Assembly (NCBI RefSeq): GCF_014855495.1
Contig: NZ_JACYFJ010000001.1
Span: forward strand, 310,001 to 374,000
DNA: 64,000 nt
Direction: 5' to 3'
DNA from: Euzebyella saccharophila
GTDB lineage: Bacteria; Bacteroidota; Bacteroidia; Flavobacteriales; Flavobacteriaceae
Of this stretch, positions 33,985 through 43,533 are shown one piece after another. The translations under genes were made by a program, and so were the position numbers. The notes beneath the pieces were generated by a model that worked only from the letters and a program-made list of their open reading frames with translations, did no database searches and was not told the origin of the DNA. Within the stretch, counting starts at the first letter, position 1. Each line of letters opens with the position of its first letter.

Positions 33985-34673
33985 TGAACGACGCCGAAAT
34001 AGTAGACCAGACCATTGCCTTTGTTAAAGAAACCCTCCGTGGAGCAGAAGGAGGTCATGATTGGTTTCATATTCAAAGGGTTTTTAAGAATACCCTTTTA
34101 ATTGCCAAGGAGGAAAATGTAGATGTGCTAGTGGTAAGTCTTGGCGCACTTCTTCATGATATTGCCGATGCCAAATTTCATCAAGGTGATGAAAAAATAG
34201 GTCCACAGTTAGCCTCCTCTTTTCTAAGAGAACTGGGAGTGAAGAAAAAAATAGTCAATCACGTTGTAAAGATCATAGAGAATATTTCATTCAAGAACAA
34301 CCTTAAGAAAAAACGTGGTAGGCCATTTAAGTCCAACGAATTGCAGGTAGTACAAGATGCCGATAGATTAGATGCTATTGGTGCCATTGGAATAGCCCGT
34401 GCTTTCAATTATGGAGGTTTTAAGAACAGGGAACTCTACAATCCTAAAATAGCCCCCAATCTAAAAATGACAAAAGAGGAGTATAAAAAGTCAACCGCTC
34501 CCACTATCAATCATTTTTATGAAAAACTACTCCTTCTTAAGGATCAAATGAATACGGATACCGGTAAAAGATTAGCGCAGGAAAGACATGACTACATGAT
34601 GGGATTTCTTGAACAGTTTTACAAGGAGTGGAATCCGCTCTCGCCCTTGGCGAATCCTGACGTTACCGACTAA
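33984..34673 (+). CDS. HD domain phosphohydrolase
   Basis: A 229-residue HD-superfamily protein (YedJ-like). The metal-binding pattern is present: GHDWFHIQRV (about 24-33), the HD pair in LLHDIADAKFH (about 54-64) and QDADRLDAIGAIGIARAF (about 123-140), with a C-terminal helical part ending in ERHDYMMGF. Members hydrolyse phosphoesters of nucleotides; the substrate here is not known. Start overlaps the PlsC stop by one base. Confidence 0.85.
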   Translation: MNDAEIVDQTIAFVKETLRGAEGGHDWFHIQRVFKNTLLIAKEENVDVLVVSLGALLHDIADAKFHQGDEKIGPQLASSFLRELGVKKKIVNHVVKIIENISFKNNLKKKRGRPFKSNELQVVQDADRLDAIGAIGIARAFNYGGFKNRELYNPKIAPNLKMTKEEYKKSTAPTINHFYEKLLLLKDQMNTDTGKRLAQERHDYMMGFLEQFYKEWNPLSPLANPDVTD

Positions 34674-34736
34674 ATGGTGAGCCTTTTTTGATAATTTTCG
34701 TACCTTCCTAAGCTCAATCTAAACTCACTAAAAACT

Positions 34737-36161
34737 ATGCAAAGACGAAAGTTTATCAAGAATGCGGCAGCGGCCTCCACTGCCTTTACCATTGTTCCCA
34801 GTTTTGTAATGGGAAAAAACCACGTGCCACCAAGTGATACCCTGTATATGGGAGCCTTTGGAGTTGGTGGCAGGGGCTCCGGTGTAATGAACGGTTTAAA
34901 TGAAACCGGCAAAGTTAAATTTGTTACCCTTTGTGATGTGGATGATCGCCGTGCAGCAGACTCCTATAAAAAATATCCTAAGGCGAAACGATATAAGAAT
35001 TTCAGAGAGGTTTATGACAAACACATTGGCGAAATAGATGCTATCATGGTCGCAACCCCCGATCATATGCATGCCTCTATTGCGCTACCTTTTATGCGTG
35101 CCAAAAAGCATGCTTATGTAGAAAAGCCGTTGACCCATAATATTAATGAGGCCCGTTTAATGACCCAAGTGGCCAAAGAGAACGGTATTGTCACCCAAAT
35201 GGGAAACCAAGGAGCTTCAAGTGATGGCAGCCGTGAAGCCAAGGAGTGGATACAATCCGGGATCATTGGCAAAGTATACAAAGTAGACTGCTGGACCAAC
35301 AGGCCCGTTTGGCCACAGGGTGTACCGGTACCAACGGAAAAGCAACGAGTACCTAAAGGACTGGATTGGGACTTGTGGTTGGGTGTTGCCGAAATGCGAG
35401 ATTATAATGATGCGTATCTCCCTTTTAAATGGCGTGGTTTCTGGGATTTTGGAACAGGCGCCTTAGGAGATATGGGCTGCCACATCATGGAAACCCCTTT
35501 TGGCGTGCTTGATTTGGGATACCCCACTGAAGCTGAAGCAAGTTGTACCACAAACTGGGTAGGGGATTTTGTAGAAGCCGATTACAGCGAGTCATGTCCC
35601 GCTTCTTCTATTGTTCGACTAAAATTCAATACCGAGGAACACGGGGATATAGCCCTGAATTGGTATGATGGCGGACTCATGCCTGATTTACCAGACGAAC
35701 TTGCCGATGGAGAAACCATAGGTGACAGCGGTGGAGGTTCTGTTTTTTATGGAACGAAAGGTATTTTGGTGGCTGACACCTATTCTAGAAATGCCCGACT
35801 TTTACCTAGTAAAAACATGGAATTATTCAATGCTCCGGCTCCTTACCTAAAAAGAATAGATGGAGATGTTGGCGGCCACCAAGCCAACTTCGTGGAAGGA
35901 TGCTTGAACGGTGTTGAGACATCATCAGCCTTTGATCGTTCCGGACCTCTTACCGAAGCGGTTCTAATGGGTAATTTGGCCATTAAGGCTTTTCAATATA
36001 AAAAATTGAAACCCGGAAAGAAATTGGGTGATTGGGATCCTTTTGAATATCCAGGAAGAAGGAAAATCCTTTGGGACGGTGAAAACATGAAGGTTACCAA
36101 CTGGGATTTGGCCAATGAATGGGTCAAAGGCAGCTACCGCAAGGGGTGGGAGCTTTCATAA
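34737..36161 (+). CDS. Tat-exported Gfo/Idh/MocA family oxidoreductase
   Basis: A 474-residue protein with a twin-arginine leader (MQRRKFIKNAAAASTAFTIVPS). The dinucleotide-binding fold starts at MGAFGVGGRGSGVMNG and continues with VTLCDVDDRRAADSY; the family lysine motif is EKPLTHNINEA near residue 125-135, and the C-terminal beta-sheet domain ends before GRRKILWDGENMKV. The NAD(P) is expected to stay tightly bound because the protein is exported. Such periplasmic members act on sugars or keto-sugars, which ties it functionally to the Tat barrel and GMC genes at 1-5.6 kb, although it is not next to them. Confidence 0.87.
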   Translation: MQRRKFIKNAAAASTAFTIVPSFVMGKNHVPPSDTLYMGAFGVGGRGSGVMNGLNETGKVKFVTLCDVDDRRAADSYKKYPKAKRYKNFREVYDKHIGEIDAIMVATPDHMHASIALPFMRAKKHAYVEKPLTHNINEARLMTQVAKENGIVTQMGNQGASSDGSREAKEWIQSGIIGKVYKVDCWTNRPVWPQGVPVPTEKQRVPKGLDWDLWLGVAEMRDYNDAYLPFKWRGFWDFGTGALGDMGCHIMETPFGVLDLGYPTEAEASCTTNWVGDFVEADYSESCPASSIVRLKFNTEEHGDIALNWYDGGLMPDLPDELADGETIGDSGGGSVFYGTKGILVADTYSRNARLLPSKNMELFNAPAPYLKRIDGDVGGHQANFVEGCLNGVETSSAFDRSGPLTEAVLMGNLAIKAFQYKKLKPGKKLGDWDPFEYPGRRKILWDGENMKVTNWDLANEWVKGSYRKGWELS

Positions 36162-36185
36162 AACAATATACTTCTAAAATTAACC

Positions 36186-36230
36186 AAGGCGGTACGAAAA
36201 CAGATCAAGTTTTCTACCGCCTTTAGTTTT
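36186..36230 (+). terminator. Intrinsic terminator
   Basis: Stem AAGGCGGTA / TACCGCCTT extended by GAAAAC / GTTTTC, then TTTAGTTTT, 24 bases after the Gfo/Idh/MocA stop and 20 bases before the convergent gene. Confidence 0.8.
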
Positions 36231-36249
36231 CACCAACACTAACTAACTT

Positions 36250-36804
36250 TTAAAATGAATAGCCCGCAGATATCTGTACCACATTATTGTTGCTACTTCC
36301 GGAAAAATCCTCTCCATTGATATTTGCTATTCCTTTGTTGTATCGTAAACTGAAGAAGATATTATTTGCCAGTTGATAGGAAGCTCCTATGCCAAAACCA
36401 ATATCCAGACTTTTAAACTGATCATCATCGGCATTGGTAGACACCAAAAACCCTACTACTGGGCCTGCTTCTGCACTCAGGCCCTGTAAAATATGATACT
36501 TACCTAAAATAGGTAGGTTTACATAGTCCAGCTTTAGATTTTCGCCGTTACTTCCATAGTCCCAATTGCTCCCTTGGGATGAATACAACAATTCCGGTTG
36601 TACAGAAATTTTATCTGTGATGGGTACTTCTGCAACACCTCCCAAATGAAAAGCTACCCTAGAACCCAAACTTCCAAGCCCCACATAGTAGTCGCCTCCA
36701 AGATTAGAAATATTGACCCCGGCCTTGACCCCAAAACCAAAGTCCTGGGCGCTTAAATGAATAGATCCAAGGATTAAAAAGCAAACGAATAATAGATTTT
36801 TCAT
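36250..36804 (-). CDS. Outer-membrane beta-barrel protein
   Basis: A 184-residue protein with a signal peptide (MKNLLFVCFLILGSIHLSAQ) and alternating strands ending in aromatic residues, closing with VVQISAGYSF, the usual C-terminal Phe of outer-membrane barrels. GVKAGVNISNLGGDYYVG at the start and ISVQPELLYSSQGS are typical of the porin-family/PorT-like eight-stranded barrels in flavobacteria. Function unknown. Confidence 0.78.
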   Translation of the reverse strand: MKNLLFVCFLILGSIHLSAQDFGFGVKAGVNISNLGGDYYVGLGSLGSRVAFHLGGVAEVPITDKISVQPELLYSSQGSNWDYGSNGENLKLDYVNLPILGKYHILQGLSAEAGPVVGFLVSTNADDDQFKSLDIGFGIGASYQLANNIFFSLRYNKGIANINGEDFSGSSNNNVVQISAGYSF

Positions 36805-36879
36805 GTGTAAATTAAATTTGATTGTTTCCTATTGGTGCCAAAAGCAACAAAGAGGTTAACACCCACATGAAAAATATTC

Positions 36880-37953
36880 TTAAAACAATTTTAATTGTCC
36901 CTCTTTAAAGGTTTCGTGCATACTTGTGTTCAACTTGGGAAAGGCTTTCCCTTGAAAGTAGGTCTGTTTGGCCAATTTGACCAAATCATGGATTTGAGTA
37001 GCAATTTTTCCTTCCCCCCTACTTCGTATTCCAAATCTGCTATCATTAAGGGTACCACCATGGCATTCCTGAATTTGATGTAGTACTTTGTCCGCACGGT
37101 CTGGCAACGTTTTTCGTATCCAATCTTCAAAAATTTGCCCAATGGCACCATTCAATCTAACTACGGTAAAACCAAAAGACAGTGCGCCATTCTCGGCAAA
37201 TGCTTTCGCCAGCGCCAAAATTTCGTGACTATTTATTCCCGGAATTATGGGGGCCAACATAGCGTTTACAGGAATTTGGTTCTTAGATAGAATATTGATG
37301 GTCTCTAACCGCTTTTTGATAGTTGCGGTCCTCGGTTCCAAAATTCTACGGGTATCTTCGGAAAGGGAAGTAACCGAAACATTTACACCAACCAAACGAT
37401 GTTGGGCCAATTCTTTTAGAAGGTCAAGGTCTCTTACTACCAAAGCATTTTTGGTGATGATACCTACCGGATGCCGATACTTTAAAAAGACCTCTAAACA
37501 TTTACGGGTGATTTCATATTTCTTTTCGGCAGGTTGGTAACAGTCCGTATTGCCCGAAAGTACAATGGTTTGGGCCTTCCATGATTTACTCTTCAACTTA
37601 GCTTCCAGCAGTTGGGGAGCGTCCTTTTTTACGAGAATAGTTCGTTCAAAATCCAATCCTGGCCCATACCCCCAAAATTCATGGGTATTACGGGCATAAC
37701 AATAAATACAGCCATGTTCACAACCTTGATAGGGGTTCATGGAATATTCCATACCCACATCTGGGCTAGTAACTTTATTGATTATAGTTTTGGGAAAAAT
37801 GGGAATAAATTGGGTTTTGGATTTTTGTGCTTCCTCGCCTTCAATTCTACAGAATTCCAAAAAATCATCCCTGGTTTCATAAATATTTTCCAAGAACCTA
37901 TTGGGCACATTTTTTTGCGCACCACGCCCTTTGATCAAATGTTCATTTTTCAA
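36880..37953 (-). CDS. Radical SAM protein (PA0069 / spore photoproduct lyase-like family)
   Basis: A 357-residue radical SAM enzyme. The cluster motif is C-x3-C-x2-C in GCEHGCIYCYA near residue 79-89, followed by GPGLDFERTILVKKDAP, a signature of the PA0069-like family, then SGNTDCYQPAEK. It should bind a 4Fe-4S cluster and SAM to make a 5'-deoxyadenosyl radical. The substrate is unknown; the family is related to SplB but does not repair spore photoproduct as far as known. Confidence 0.87.
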   Translation of the reverse strand: MKNEHLIKGRGAQKNVPNRFLENIYETRDDFLEFCRIEGEEAQKSKTQFIPIFPKTIINKVTSPDVGMEYSMNPYQGCEHGCIYCYARNTHEFWGYGPGLDFERTILVKKDAPQLLEAKLKSKSWKAQTIVLSGNTDCYQPAEKKYEITRKCLEVFLKYRHPVGIITKNALVVRDLDLLKELAQHRLVGVNVSVTSLSEDTRRILEPRTATIKKRLETINILSKNQIPVNAMLAPIIPGINSHEILALAKAFAENGALSFGFTVVRLNGAIGQIFEDWIRKTLPDRADKVLHQIQECHGGTLNDSRFGIRSRGEGKIATQIHDLVKLAKQTYFQGKAFPKLNTSMHETFKEGQLKLF

Positions 37954-38010
37954 TTAAATGGATTTATTCCAAATTTATGGAATTTATCCGTTTAACAATG
38001 TAGCTTTTTA

Positions 38011-39561
38011 CTAATTAACAGTTACCTGTATCATTTGTTTTTTAGTACCTCTCTTGGCATAGAACAACAAGGTGTCCTTATTTATTTGAATAAGTGGTCT
38101 TGATACCATGATGGGAAGCCGTACCTCTTTATCATCCACTAATTTTTTATAGCTCAAATCTCCCTCCCCGTCCACTTTAATCACAAACATGTTAGGGTTT
38201 CTGCTAAAACCTTGTTTAAAAAGAATTCTTTCCTTACTTATCTTTTGTGGGTTCTCCCCAGAATTAATAAAGAAATACATATGTTCTCCATGCCCGTAAG
38301 CCGTGTAGGAAGCATAAGACGCATCGCCTTGGGTTACCTCTGTTTTATTAATATTTCGGGCCCATTTCATATTTCCCGTGGCGTCCAGTTTTGCCAGCAC
38401 TATATCATTGTAGTGATAACGATCTGTAATCTGTGTCGCGCCAGAGCTAATGTCTTCCCCCTTGGTCACAAAATATTCCTCAGCACTAAAAAGGATATTC
38501 TTTTCCGGAGTAATGTGAACACTTTTAAAAATTAAGTTTTTAATTTCAGTATCTACCTCCCGTCCAAATTTATCGATCATAAATTGCTCTGAAAACGGAT
38601 TATACTTTTTGGACTGAAGTGCCAATGTTTCGCCATTCAGATTAAAATGGACCAACCCATTGTATCTATTATCCTTTCTATCTGCATAAAAACCAACTAC
38701 TTTTAAATCTCCATCTACCAAAATGGGTTTTAAGGATTCCGGAAATCTTCCTGGATCGGCAAATTCTTGAATGGTGTGACCACCGGCACCTATACGAACC
38801 AATTCATATTGATATCTCCGCTCCTTTAAATCATTTCTTCTCTTTTTAAAGAAAGCCTTTCCCATTAAGTAAACTGAGCTTAAATCTTTGGACACTTCCA
38901 CATTCTCAAAGGCGTAGTTCTTTTCTTCAATGGCCGCTGTAAAGTCATACTCCAGCCTTTTCTTTAAGTCCGTACCATAAAGTAGTACCTTATATTTTTC
39001 ATCCCTTCCTTCACGGTAGTGCACGGTTATGGCAAAGGCATTTCTGGAATCGTTAAAATGGGTTGCTGTAGAAAATCCGTTTCCAAACTTTCTATTGTAT
39101 TTGTTAACTGCCAAAGGGTTGGCAACTTCCTTTGAAGGAATGGAAAGCAGTGGACGTTCCGTAAAACGAAAATCATCTAACGGGGTTTGATGGACCACAT
39201 AGCTATAGGCCTCGGCATCAAAATCATAGGCAAGTTCCAGTAGATAAAGTTGGCCATTTTTAACAAAGCCGTCTACCATATGTTCACCCGCATGCTTGTA
39301 ATTGAAGTCTGAAACCAAATTGAGATCCACATCGTAAATTTCAATAAAATGGCCTTTTGGCCTCAACGGGAAACCCCCATAATAAGTGCGCACAAGTACG
39401 GTTTCTCCCTTTACGGAACTTTCGATTGAAAGAACGGTAGAGTATTTATACCTATCAGAATAATTTTCTCCCAATTGATAGTCCACCGGAATGTCTTGGG
39501 CAGACACCGTAGAAGAGGCCACCATTAAAGAAAAGGCAGCCAAACATATAATTCTTCGCAT
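38011..39561 (-). CDS. Exported protein of unknown function, beta-rich
   Basis: A 516-residue protein with a signal peptide (MRRIICLAAFSLMVASSTVSAQ). The mature part has repeated strand-turn units that read like a beta-propeller (for example VSDFNYKHAGEHMVDGF, FNLNGETLALQSKKYNP, LAKLDATGNMKWARNINKTE, VIKVDGEGDLSYKKLV). No catalytic motif is evident and I cannot name the family. It lies upstream of no co-directional partner closer than the enoyl-CoA hydratase gene, which is 22 bases away on the same strand. Confidence 0.7.
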   Translation of the reverse strand: MRRIICLAAFSLMVASSTVSAQDIPVDYQLGENYSDRYKYSTVLSIESSVKGETVLVRTYYGGFPLRPKGHFIEIYDVDLNLVSDFNYKHAGEHMVDGFVKNGQLYLLELAYDFDAEAYSYVVHQTPLDDFRFTERPLLSIPSKEVANPLAVNKYNRKFGNGFSTATHFNDSRNAFAITVHYREGRDEKYKVLLYGTDLKKRLEYDFTAAIEEKNYAFENVEVSKDLSSVYLMGKAFFKKRRNDLKERRYQYELVRIGAGGHTIQEFADPGRFPESLKPILVDGDLKVVGFYADRKDNRYNGLVHFNLNGETLALQSKKYNPFSEQFMIDKFGREVDTEIKNLIFKSVHITPEKNILFSAEEYFVTKGEDISSGATQITDRYHYNDIVLAKLDATGNMKWARNINKTEVTQGDASYASYTAYGHGEHMYFFINSGENPQKISKERILFKQGFSRNPNMFVIKVDGEGDLSYKKLVDDKEVRLPIMVSRPLIQINKDTLLFYAKRGTKKQMIQVTVN

Positions 39562-39583
39562 AAGTAGGTTGTTTGAAGATATA

Positions 39584-40363
39584 CTACCTACCTGGGAAAT
39601 CTGCTTTACGTTTTTCTAAAAATGCCGTAGTTCCCTCAGTAAAATCCTCAGTACCAAAACAGGCACCAAAACCTTTAATTTCGGCAGTATATCCGTTACT
39701 ATTCTTAAAACCAGCATTTACCGCTTTTATTGCATGGCTAACAGCAACGGGCGAATTATTAGAAATTTTTCCTGCCAGCTTTTCACAATGTCCCAATAAT
39801 TCCTCCTGGGAAACTACATCGTTCACAAGACCGTAGCTCAATGCTTTTTCTACATCTATCATTCCCGCTGTCATAATCATTTCCATAGCACGGCCTTTTC
39901 CAACAAGTTGGGGCAGCCTTTGGGTACCACCATAACCGGGAATTACGCCTAAAGAAACTTCGGGCAAACCCATTCTTGCATTATGGCTGGCAATTCTAAA
40001 ATGGCATGCCATAGCCAGCTCAAGTCCGCCCCCAAGGGCAAAACCGTTGACAGCCGCTATGACCGGTTTGGATAGATTTTCAATAAAATCGAAGACCATT
40101 TCTTGACCTTGAGCGGCCAGGTCTTCGCCCTCTGATTCTGAAAAATTGGCAAATTCAGAGATATCGGCACCGGCTACAAAGGCCTTTGGACCACTTCCGG
40201 TTAGTATTATCACCTTCACCTCTTCATCTGCTTCCAAGGTTTTAAAAGCCTCATGAAGCTCTTGTAAGGTATCCCTGTTGAGGGCGTTTAATTTTTTTGG
40301 TCTGTTTATAGTAACCTTGGCAATTCCATTTTCTAAATCGACTAATAGATTATTAAAATTCAT
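39584..40363 (-). CDS. Enoyl-CoA hydratase/isomerase family protein
   Basis: A 259-residue crotonase. Oxyanion-hole segments AFVAGADISEF (about 62-72) and GFALGGGLELAMA (about 107-119) and the catalytic stretch LPEVSLGVIPGYGGTQRL (about 133-150) are intact, so hydration of short enoyl-CoA is likely. It lies 9 bases after the histidine kinase stop on the same strand. Confidence 0.9.
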   Translation of the reverse strand: MNFNNLLVDLENGIAKVTINRPKKLNALNRDTLQELHEAFKTLEADEEVKVIILTGSGPKAFVAGADISEFANFSESEGEDLAAQGQEMVFDFIENLSKPVIAAVNGFALGGGLELAMACHFRIASHNARMGLPEVSLGVIPGYGGTQRLPQLVGKGRAMEMIMTAGMIDVEKALSYGLVNDVVSQEELLGHCEKLAGKISNNSPVAVSHAIKAVNAGFKNSNGYTAEIKGFGACFGTEDFTEGTTAFLEKRKADFPGR

Positions 40364-40372
40364 ATAGTGTAA

Positions 40373-41851
40373 TTAAGTGATGTTGTCCTGCTCCTTTTTT
40401 ATTTTTTCTTTAGGTAGTTTTACGGTAAATACCGTGCCCTTACCCGGTTGTGATGTAAACGTGATATTGCCCTGATAGGTTTCCACAATGTTCTTTACCA
40501 TTCCCAATCCAAGCCCCATACCACTGGACTTTGTGGTGAATTTGGGTTCAAAAATTTTCTCCTTGAACTCATCTTCAATACCAATACCGTTATCTGCCAC
40601 ACAAATTTTCACTTTGTTCTCCTCCTCTGCCACGGAAACCAGAATTCGGGGCGCCTCTACTTCGGGTACCGCTTGTATGGCATTTTTAACTAAGTTGGTA
40701 ACCACCCTTATCAACTGGGTACGATCCATTTTTGCAATGATCTCCTCCCTATCGGATATAAAGTGAATATAATCTTCATTAAAGATATCCAGGGCCAGTT
40801 TAACAATTTTAACCACATTTAAGGTTTCGTTTTGTTGGGCAGGCATTTCGGCAAAATTGGAAAAAGCCGAAGCTATGCTGCTCATGGTATCTATCTGCTG
40901 AATAAGCGTCTTTGAAAATTCCTCTACCTTGTTTTCTATATCCGGATCTTCAGGGTCAAATTTTCGCTCAAAACTCTGAACTGTAAGCCTCATGGGCGTA
41001 AGCGGATTCTTAATTTCATGCGCTACTTGCTTGGCCATTTCCCTCCACGCCTGCTCCCTTTCACTACGAGCCAATTTTACGGCACTTTGCTCCAATTCAT
41101 CGATCATAGCATTGTAGGAGGTTATGAGCTTCTTAATTTCAAGACTAGGGTTATCTATGAGAATTTTTTTGTTCCTACGGGTAAGATGTGTTCTTCCGAG
41201 CATGTCAGATACCGTCTGTAGCGACCGGGTGATATAGGTAGAAATAAAGTAGGATAGGGCAATGGCTATAAGCAACATGAGCAGGTAGACCCCGGCCAAT
41301 CTGGTAAGAAACTCGCGCAACTCCATATTGTTAAAGGAATCATCCTCATAATAGGGCAAATTTAAAATACCAATTGGTTTAAGACTTTTATCGTTTATGT
41401 AGGTATAACTGGCCTTGTAGTTGTCGCCCGCCAAGGCTTTTTCCTCCACATATCGTTTGGTTGGACTATTCTCGAGATTTATGAGAATCTGGGTATCCAA
41501 GCAATTACTCACGGAGTCTATCACGAATTTTGGACGAGAACTTTTTAATAACTGTCCTTCTAGGTCATAAATGTTCAATCGCTGGTTTTGGGTATTGGCG
41601 ATCCTATAGATTTCCATTTGGAAAATAAGGTGCAAATTTTCGGTAGTGACGGGATAGGTGGTTTCCCTAAGTACGTATTCTACACTTTGGCGTACTTGCT
41701 CCTCTTTTCTTTCCAATCGGCCTACGTGATAGTCCTTACTTTGTTCATTGTATTGAAATACGGTTACCCCGGCAATAAGTATAGACGCAATTACCACCAG
41801 AAGAATCATGGAGACAAATATGCGTGATCGAAGAGATAATTGTGTAAGCAA
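40373..41851 (-). CDS. HAMP sensor histidine kinase (NtrY-like)
   Basis: A 492-residue kinase with two transmembrane helices (about 11-33 and 187-208), a periplasmic sensor of about 150 residues between them, a HAMP-like linker, the dimerisation domain with the H-box VAHEIKNPLTPMRL (about 278-291) and an ATPase domain with NLVKNAIQAV, DNGIGIED and GMGLGLGMV. No response regulator gene is adjacent, so it is an orphan in this window. The arrangement resembles NtrY. Confidence 0.88.
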   Translation of the reverse strand: MLTQLSLRSRIFVSMILLVVIASILIAGVTVFQYNEQSKDYHVGRLERKEEQVRQSVEYVLRETTYPVTTENLHLIFQMEIYRIANTQNQRLNIYDLEGQLLKSSRPKFVIDSVSNCLDTQILINLENSPTKRYVEEKALAGDNYKASYTYINDKSLKPIGILNLPYYEDDSFNNMELREFLTRLAGVYLLMLLIAIALSYFISTYITRSLQTVSDMLGRTHLTRRNKKILIDNPSLEIKKLITSYNAMIDELEQSAVKLARSEREQAWREMAKQVAHEIKNPLTPMRLTVQSFERKFDPEDPDIENKVEEFSKTLIQQIDTMSSIASAFSNFAEMPAQQNETLNVVKIVKLALDIFNEDYIHFISDREEIIAKMDRTQLIRVVTNLVKNAIQAVPEVEAPRILVSVAEEENKVKICVADNGIGIEDEFKEKIFEPKFTTKSSGMGLGLGMVKNIVETYQGNITFTSQPGKGTVFTVKLPKEKIKKEQDNIT

Positions 41852-41912
41852 GGCCCTGCGTTTACCCTCAAAGGTAGCAAATATCGCACCAAATAAAGAA
41901 GTAGGGAGATAC

Positions 41913-42461
41913 CTAAGCTTCTGGGTTTTTATCCCTTATTCTTTTATAAATCTTAATGCCAAGCATAAGCATGATTCCCAATAGTAGGATACCCACTACA
42001 CCAAAAATCCAATTAATGGTGCTCTTAAGAATGACAAGAAAAACAATAGCAAAAAGTATAAGGGTGGCCCCTTCGTTCCAAATTCGCATAAAGTTGGAAC
42101 TGTATTTAATTTGGTTGCGCTGCAACTGCTTAAAAAAAACATGGGTTCGTAAGTGATAGCAAATTAAAAGCACCACAAAAGCCAGTTTAATATGCATCCA
42201 ACCTTGTTGTAAAAAACTAGGGTTGAGAACTAATAACCATGTGGCAAAAATAATCGCTAAAATGGCGGAGGGCCAAGTTATTATATACCATAGACGTTTG
42301 CTCATCAACTGTAACTGCTTGCTGAGAATTTCCCTTTCTGGAGATGGTTTTTGGGATGCTTCAATATGATAGATGAAAAGCCTTGGAATATAGAACAAGC
42401 CCGCAAACCAAGTGATTACGAAAATTAAATGCAGGGACTTTATGTAATTGTAATATTCCAA
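41913..42461 (-). CDS. hemJ: Protoporphyrinogen oxidase HemJ
   Basis: A 182-residue membrane protein of the HemJ (CopD-related) family. Its start is TTG at 42461; no nearby ATG preserves the conserved N-terminus. The signature is YIKSLHLIFVITWFAGLFYIPRLFIYH (about 7-33), where His 11 and its surroundings bind heme, with four or five helices and a basic end. HemJ oxidises protoporphyrinogen IX to protoporphyrin IX at the inner membrane. A perfect -7 box lies at 42480-42487. With ferrochelatase 4 kb away and the hem operon at 53-61 kb, most late heme steps are covered. Confidence 0.85.
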   Translation of the reverse strand: MEYYNYIKSLHLIFVITWFAGLFYIPRLFIYHIEASQKPSPEREILSKQLQLMSKRLWYIITWPSAILAIIFATWLLVLNPSFLQQGWMHIKLAFVVLLICYHLRTHVFFKQLQRNQIKYSSNFMRIWNEGATLILFAIVFLVILKSTINWIFGVVGILLLGIMLMLGIKIYKRIRDKNPEA

Positions 42462-42479
42462 TACCTACTAAAACTGGCC

Positions 42480-42487
42480 CAAAGGTA
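42480..42487 (-). promoter_or_regulatory. -7 element before hemJ
   Basis: Minus-strand TACCTTTG matches TAnnTTTG, 18 bases before the TTG start, which supports that start. Confidence 0.5.
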
Positions 42488-42634
42488 GCCAATAGCCTTG
42501 AATTATGGTCCTGTTCTTGTTGATGTCAAACCAAATTGACAAAAGAGATACCTATCTTAAGAGTCAAAAATATGACTATTGAAACTTTTAGGTAACAAAT
42601 AGGCTTTCTATCTTACCCATAAATAAAACTTCCT

Positions 42635-43459
42635 ATGACCGATATAGAAAAAATTAAAACCGAGGACCTAACCGCAGAGGACCGGATGACCCTTTTTCTT
42701 GCCAAACAAAATATGGAACAAATTGGTTGGGCAATGCAAGGACTAAATCAATTAGGCAATGTCATTGAAAAAAGGCTGGACTTGCTTCCTGCTAAACAAC
42801 AGCAATGGTTGCAGAAAATATCTTATAAAGTGTTGTACAGTGTGGTTAAGTCCAATTTACTCTCCATGAAAAACAACAAGGAAAGGAAAGTGCCATTGAA
42901 TACCTTATATAAAGCGATGGTCACCTCCTCTGGGGCTATTGGTGGAGCTTTTGGCGCTACGGCCTTTGCCGTAGACCTGGGCCTTACCACCAAATTAATG
43001 ATGCGGTCCATTTTGGATATTGCGCGGAGTGAAGGCGAAAATATTGAGGAGTTGGATACCCAGTTAGCCTGTCTTCAAGTTTTTGCCTTGGGCGGAAAAA
43101 CCAAGCATGACGATAATTTGGATACAGGGTATTTTGCTACGCGAATTGCCCTAAATGCAGCGGTAAAGGGGTCTTCATCAACATTGATAGAAGGATTTTT
43201 GGTGGGTGCCAGCAGCCCAATCTTAAAGCTAATTTCCATCATTGCTTCCCGGTTTAGCATTCAAGTTTCCGAAAAATTTGTGGCCCAGGCCATCCCAGTG
43301 GTGGGCGCTGTTGGAGGCGCAGGCATTAATTTGGCATTCATACAACACTTTCAGAATATGGCTCAAGCACATTTTAGTATTCGTAGGCTGGAAAGAAAGT
43401 ATGGTGAAGCCTTGGTAAAGTTGCACTACGAAAGTCTGGTAGTAACCAAAAAGAACTAA
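42635..43459 (+). CDS. EcsC family protein
   Basis: A 274-residue protein with the EcsC signature: amphipathic glycine/alanine-rich helices (SSGAIGGAFGATAFAVDLGL about 98-117) and a second such block near 215-245 (AQAIPVVGAVGGAGINLAFI). TKLMMRSILDIARSEGENIEEL lies between them. EcsC was first found beside the EcsAB ABC transporter in Bacillus; its molecular role is unclear. No such transporter is adjacent here. Probably membrane-associated. Confidence 0.82.
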   Translation: MTDIEKIKTEDLTAEDRMTLFLAKQNMEQIGWAMQGLNQLGNVIEKRLDLLPAKQQQWLQKISYKVLYSVVKSNLLSMKNNKERKVPLNTLYKAMVTSSGAIGGAFGATAFAVDLGLTTKLMMRSILDIARSEGENIEELDTQLACLQVFALGGKTKHDDNLDTGYFATRIALNAAVKGSSSTLIEGFLVGASSPILKLISIIASRFSIQVSEKFVAQAIPVVGAVGGAGINLAFIQHFQNMAQAHFSIRRLERKYGEALVKLHYESLVVTKKN

Positions 43460-43502
43460 ACTCAAAATACTCCATCTGCAATCATCACTTTACATAATTC
43501 CG

Positions 43503-43510
43503 TACATTTG
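43503..43510 (+). promoter_or_regulatory. -7 element before the alpha/beta hydrolase gene
   Basis: TACATTTG is a perfect TAnnTTTG match, 23 bases before the ATG. Confidence 0.45.
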
Positions 43511-43533
43511 AGAACCAACTCAATGTAGTACTT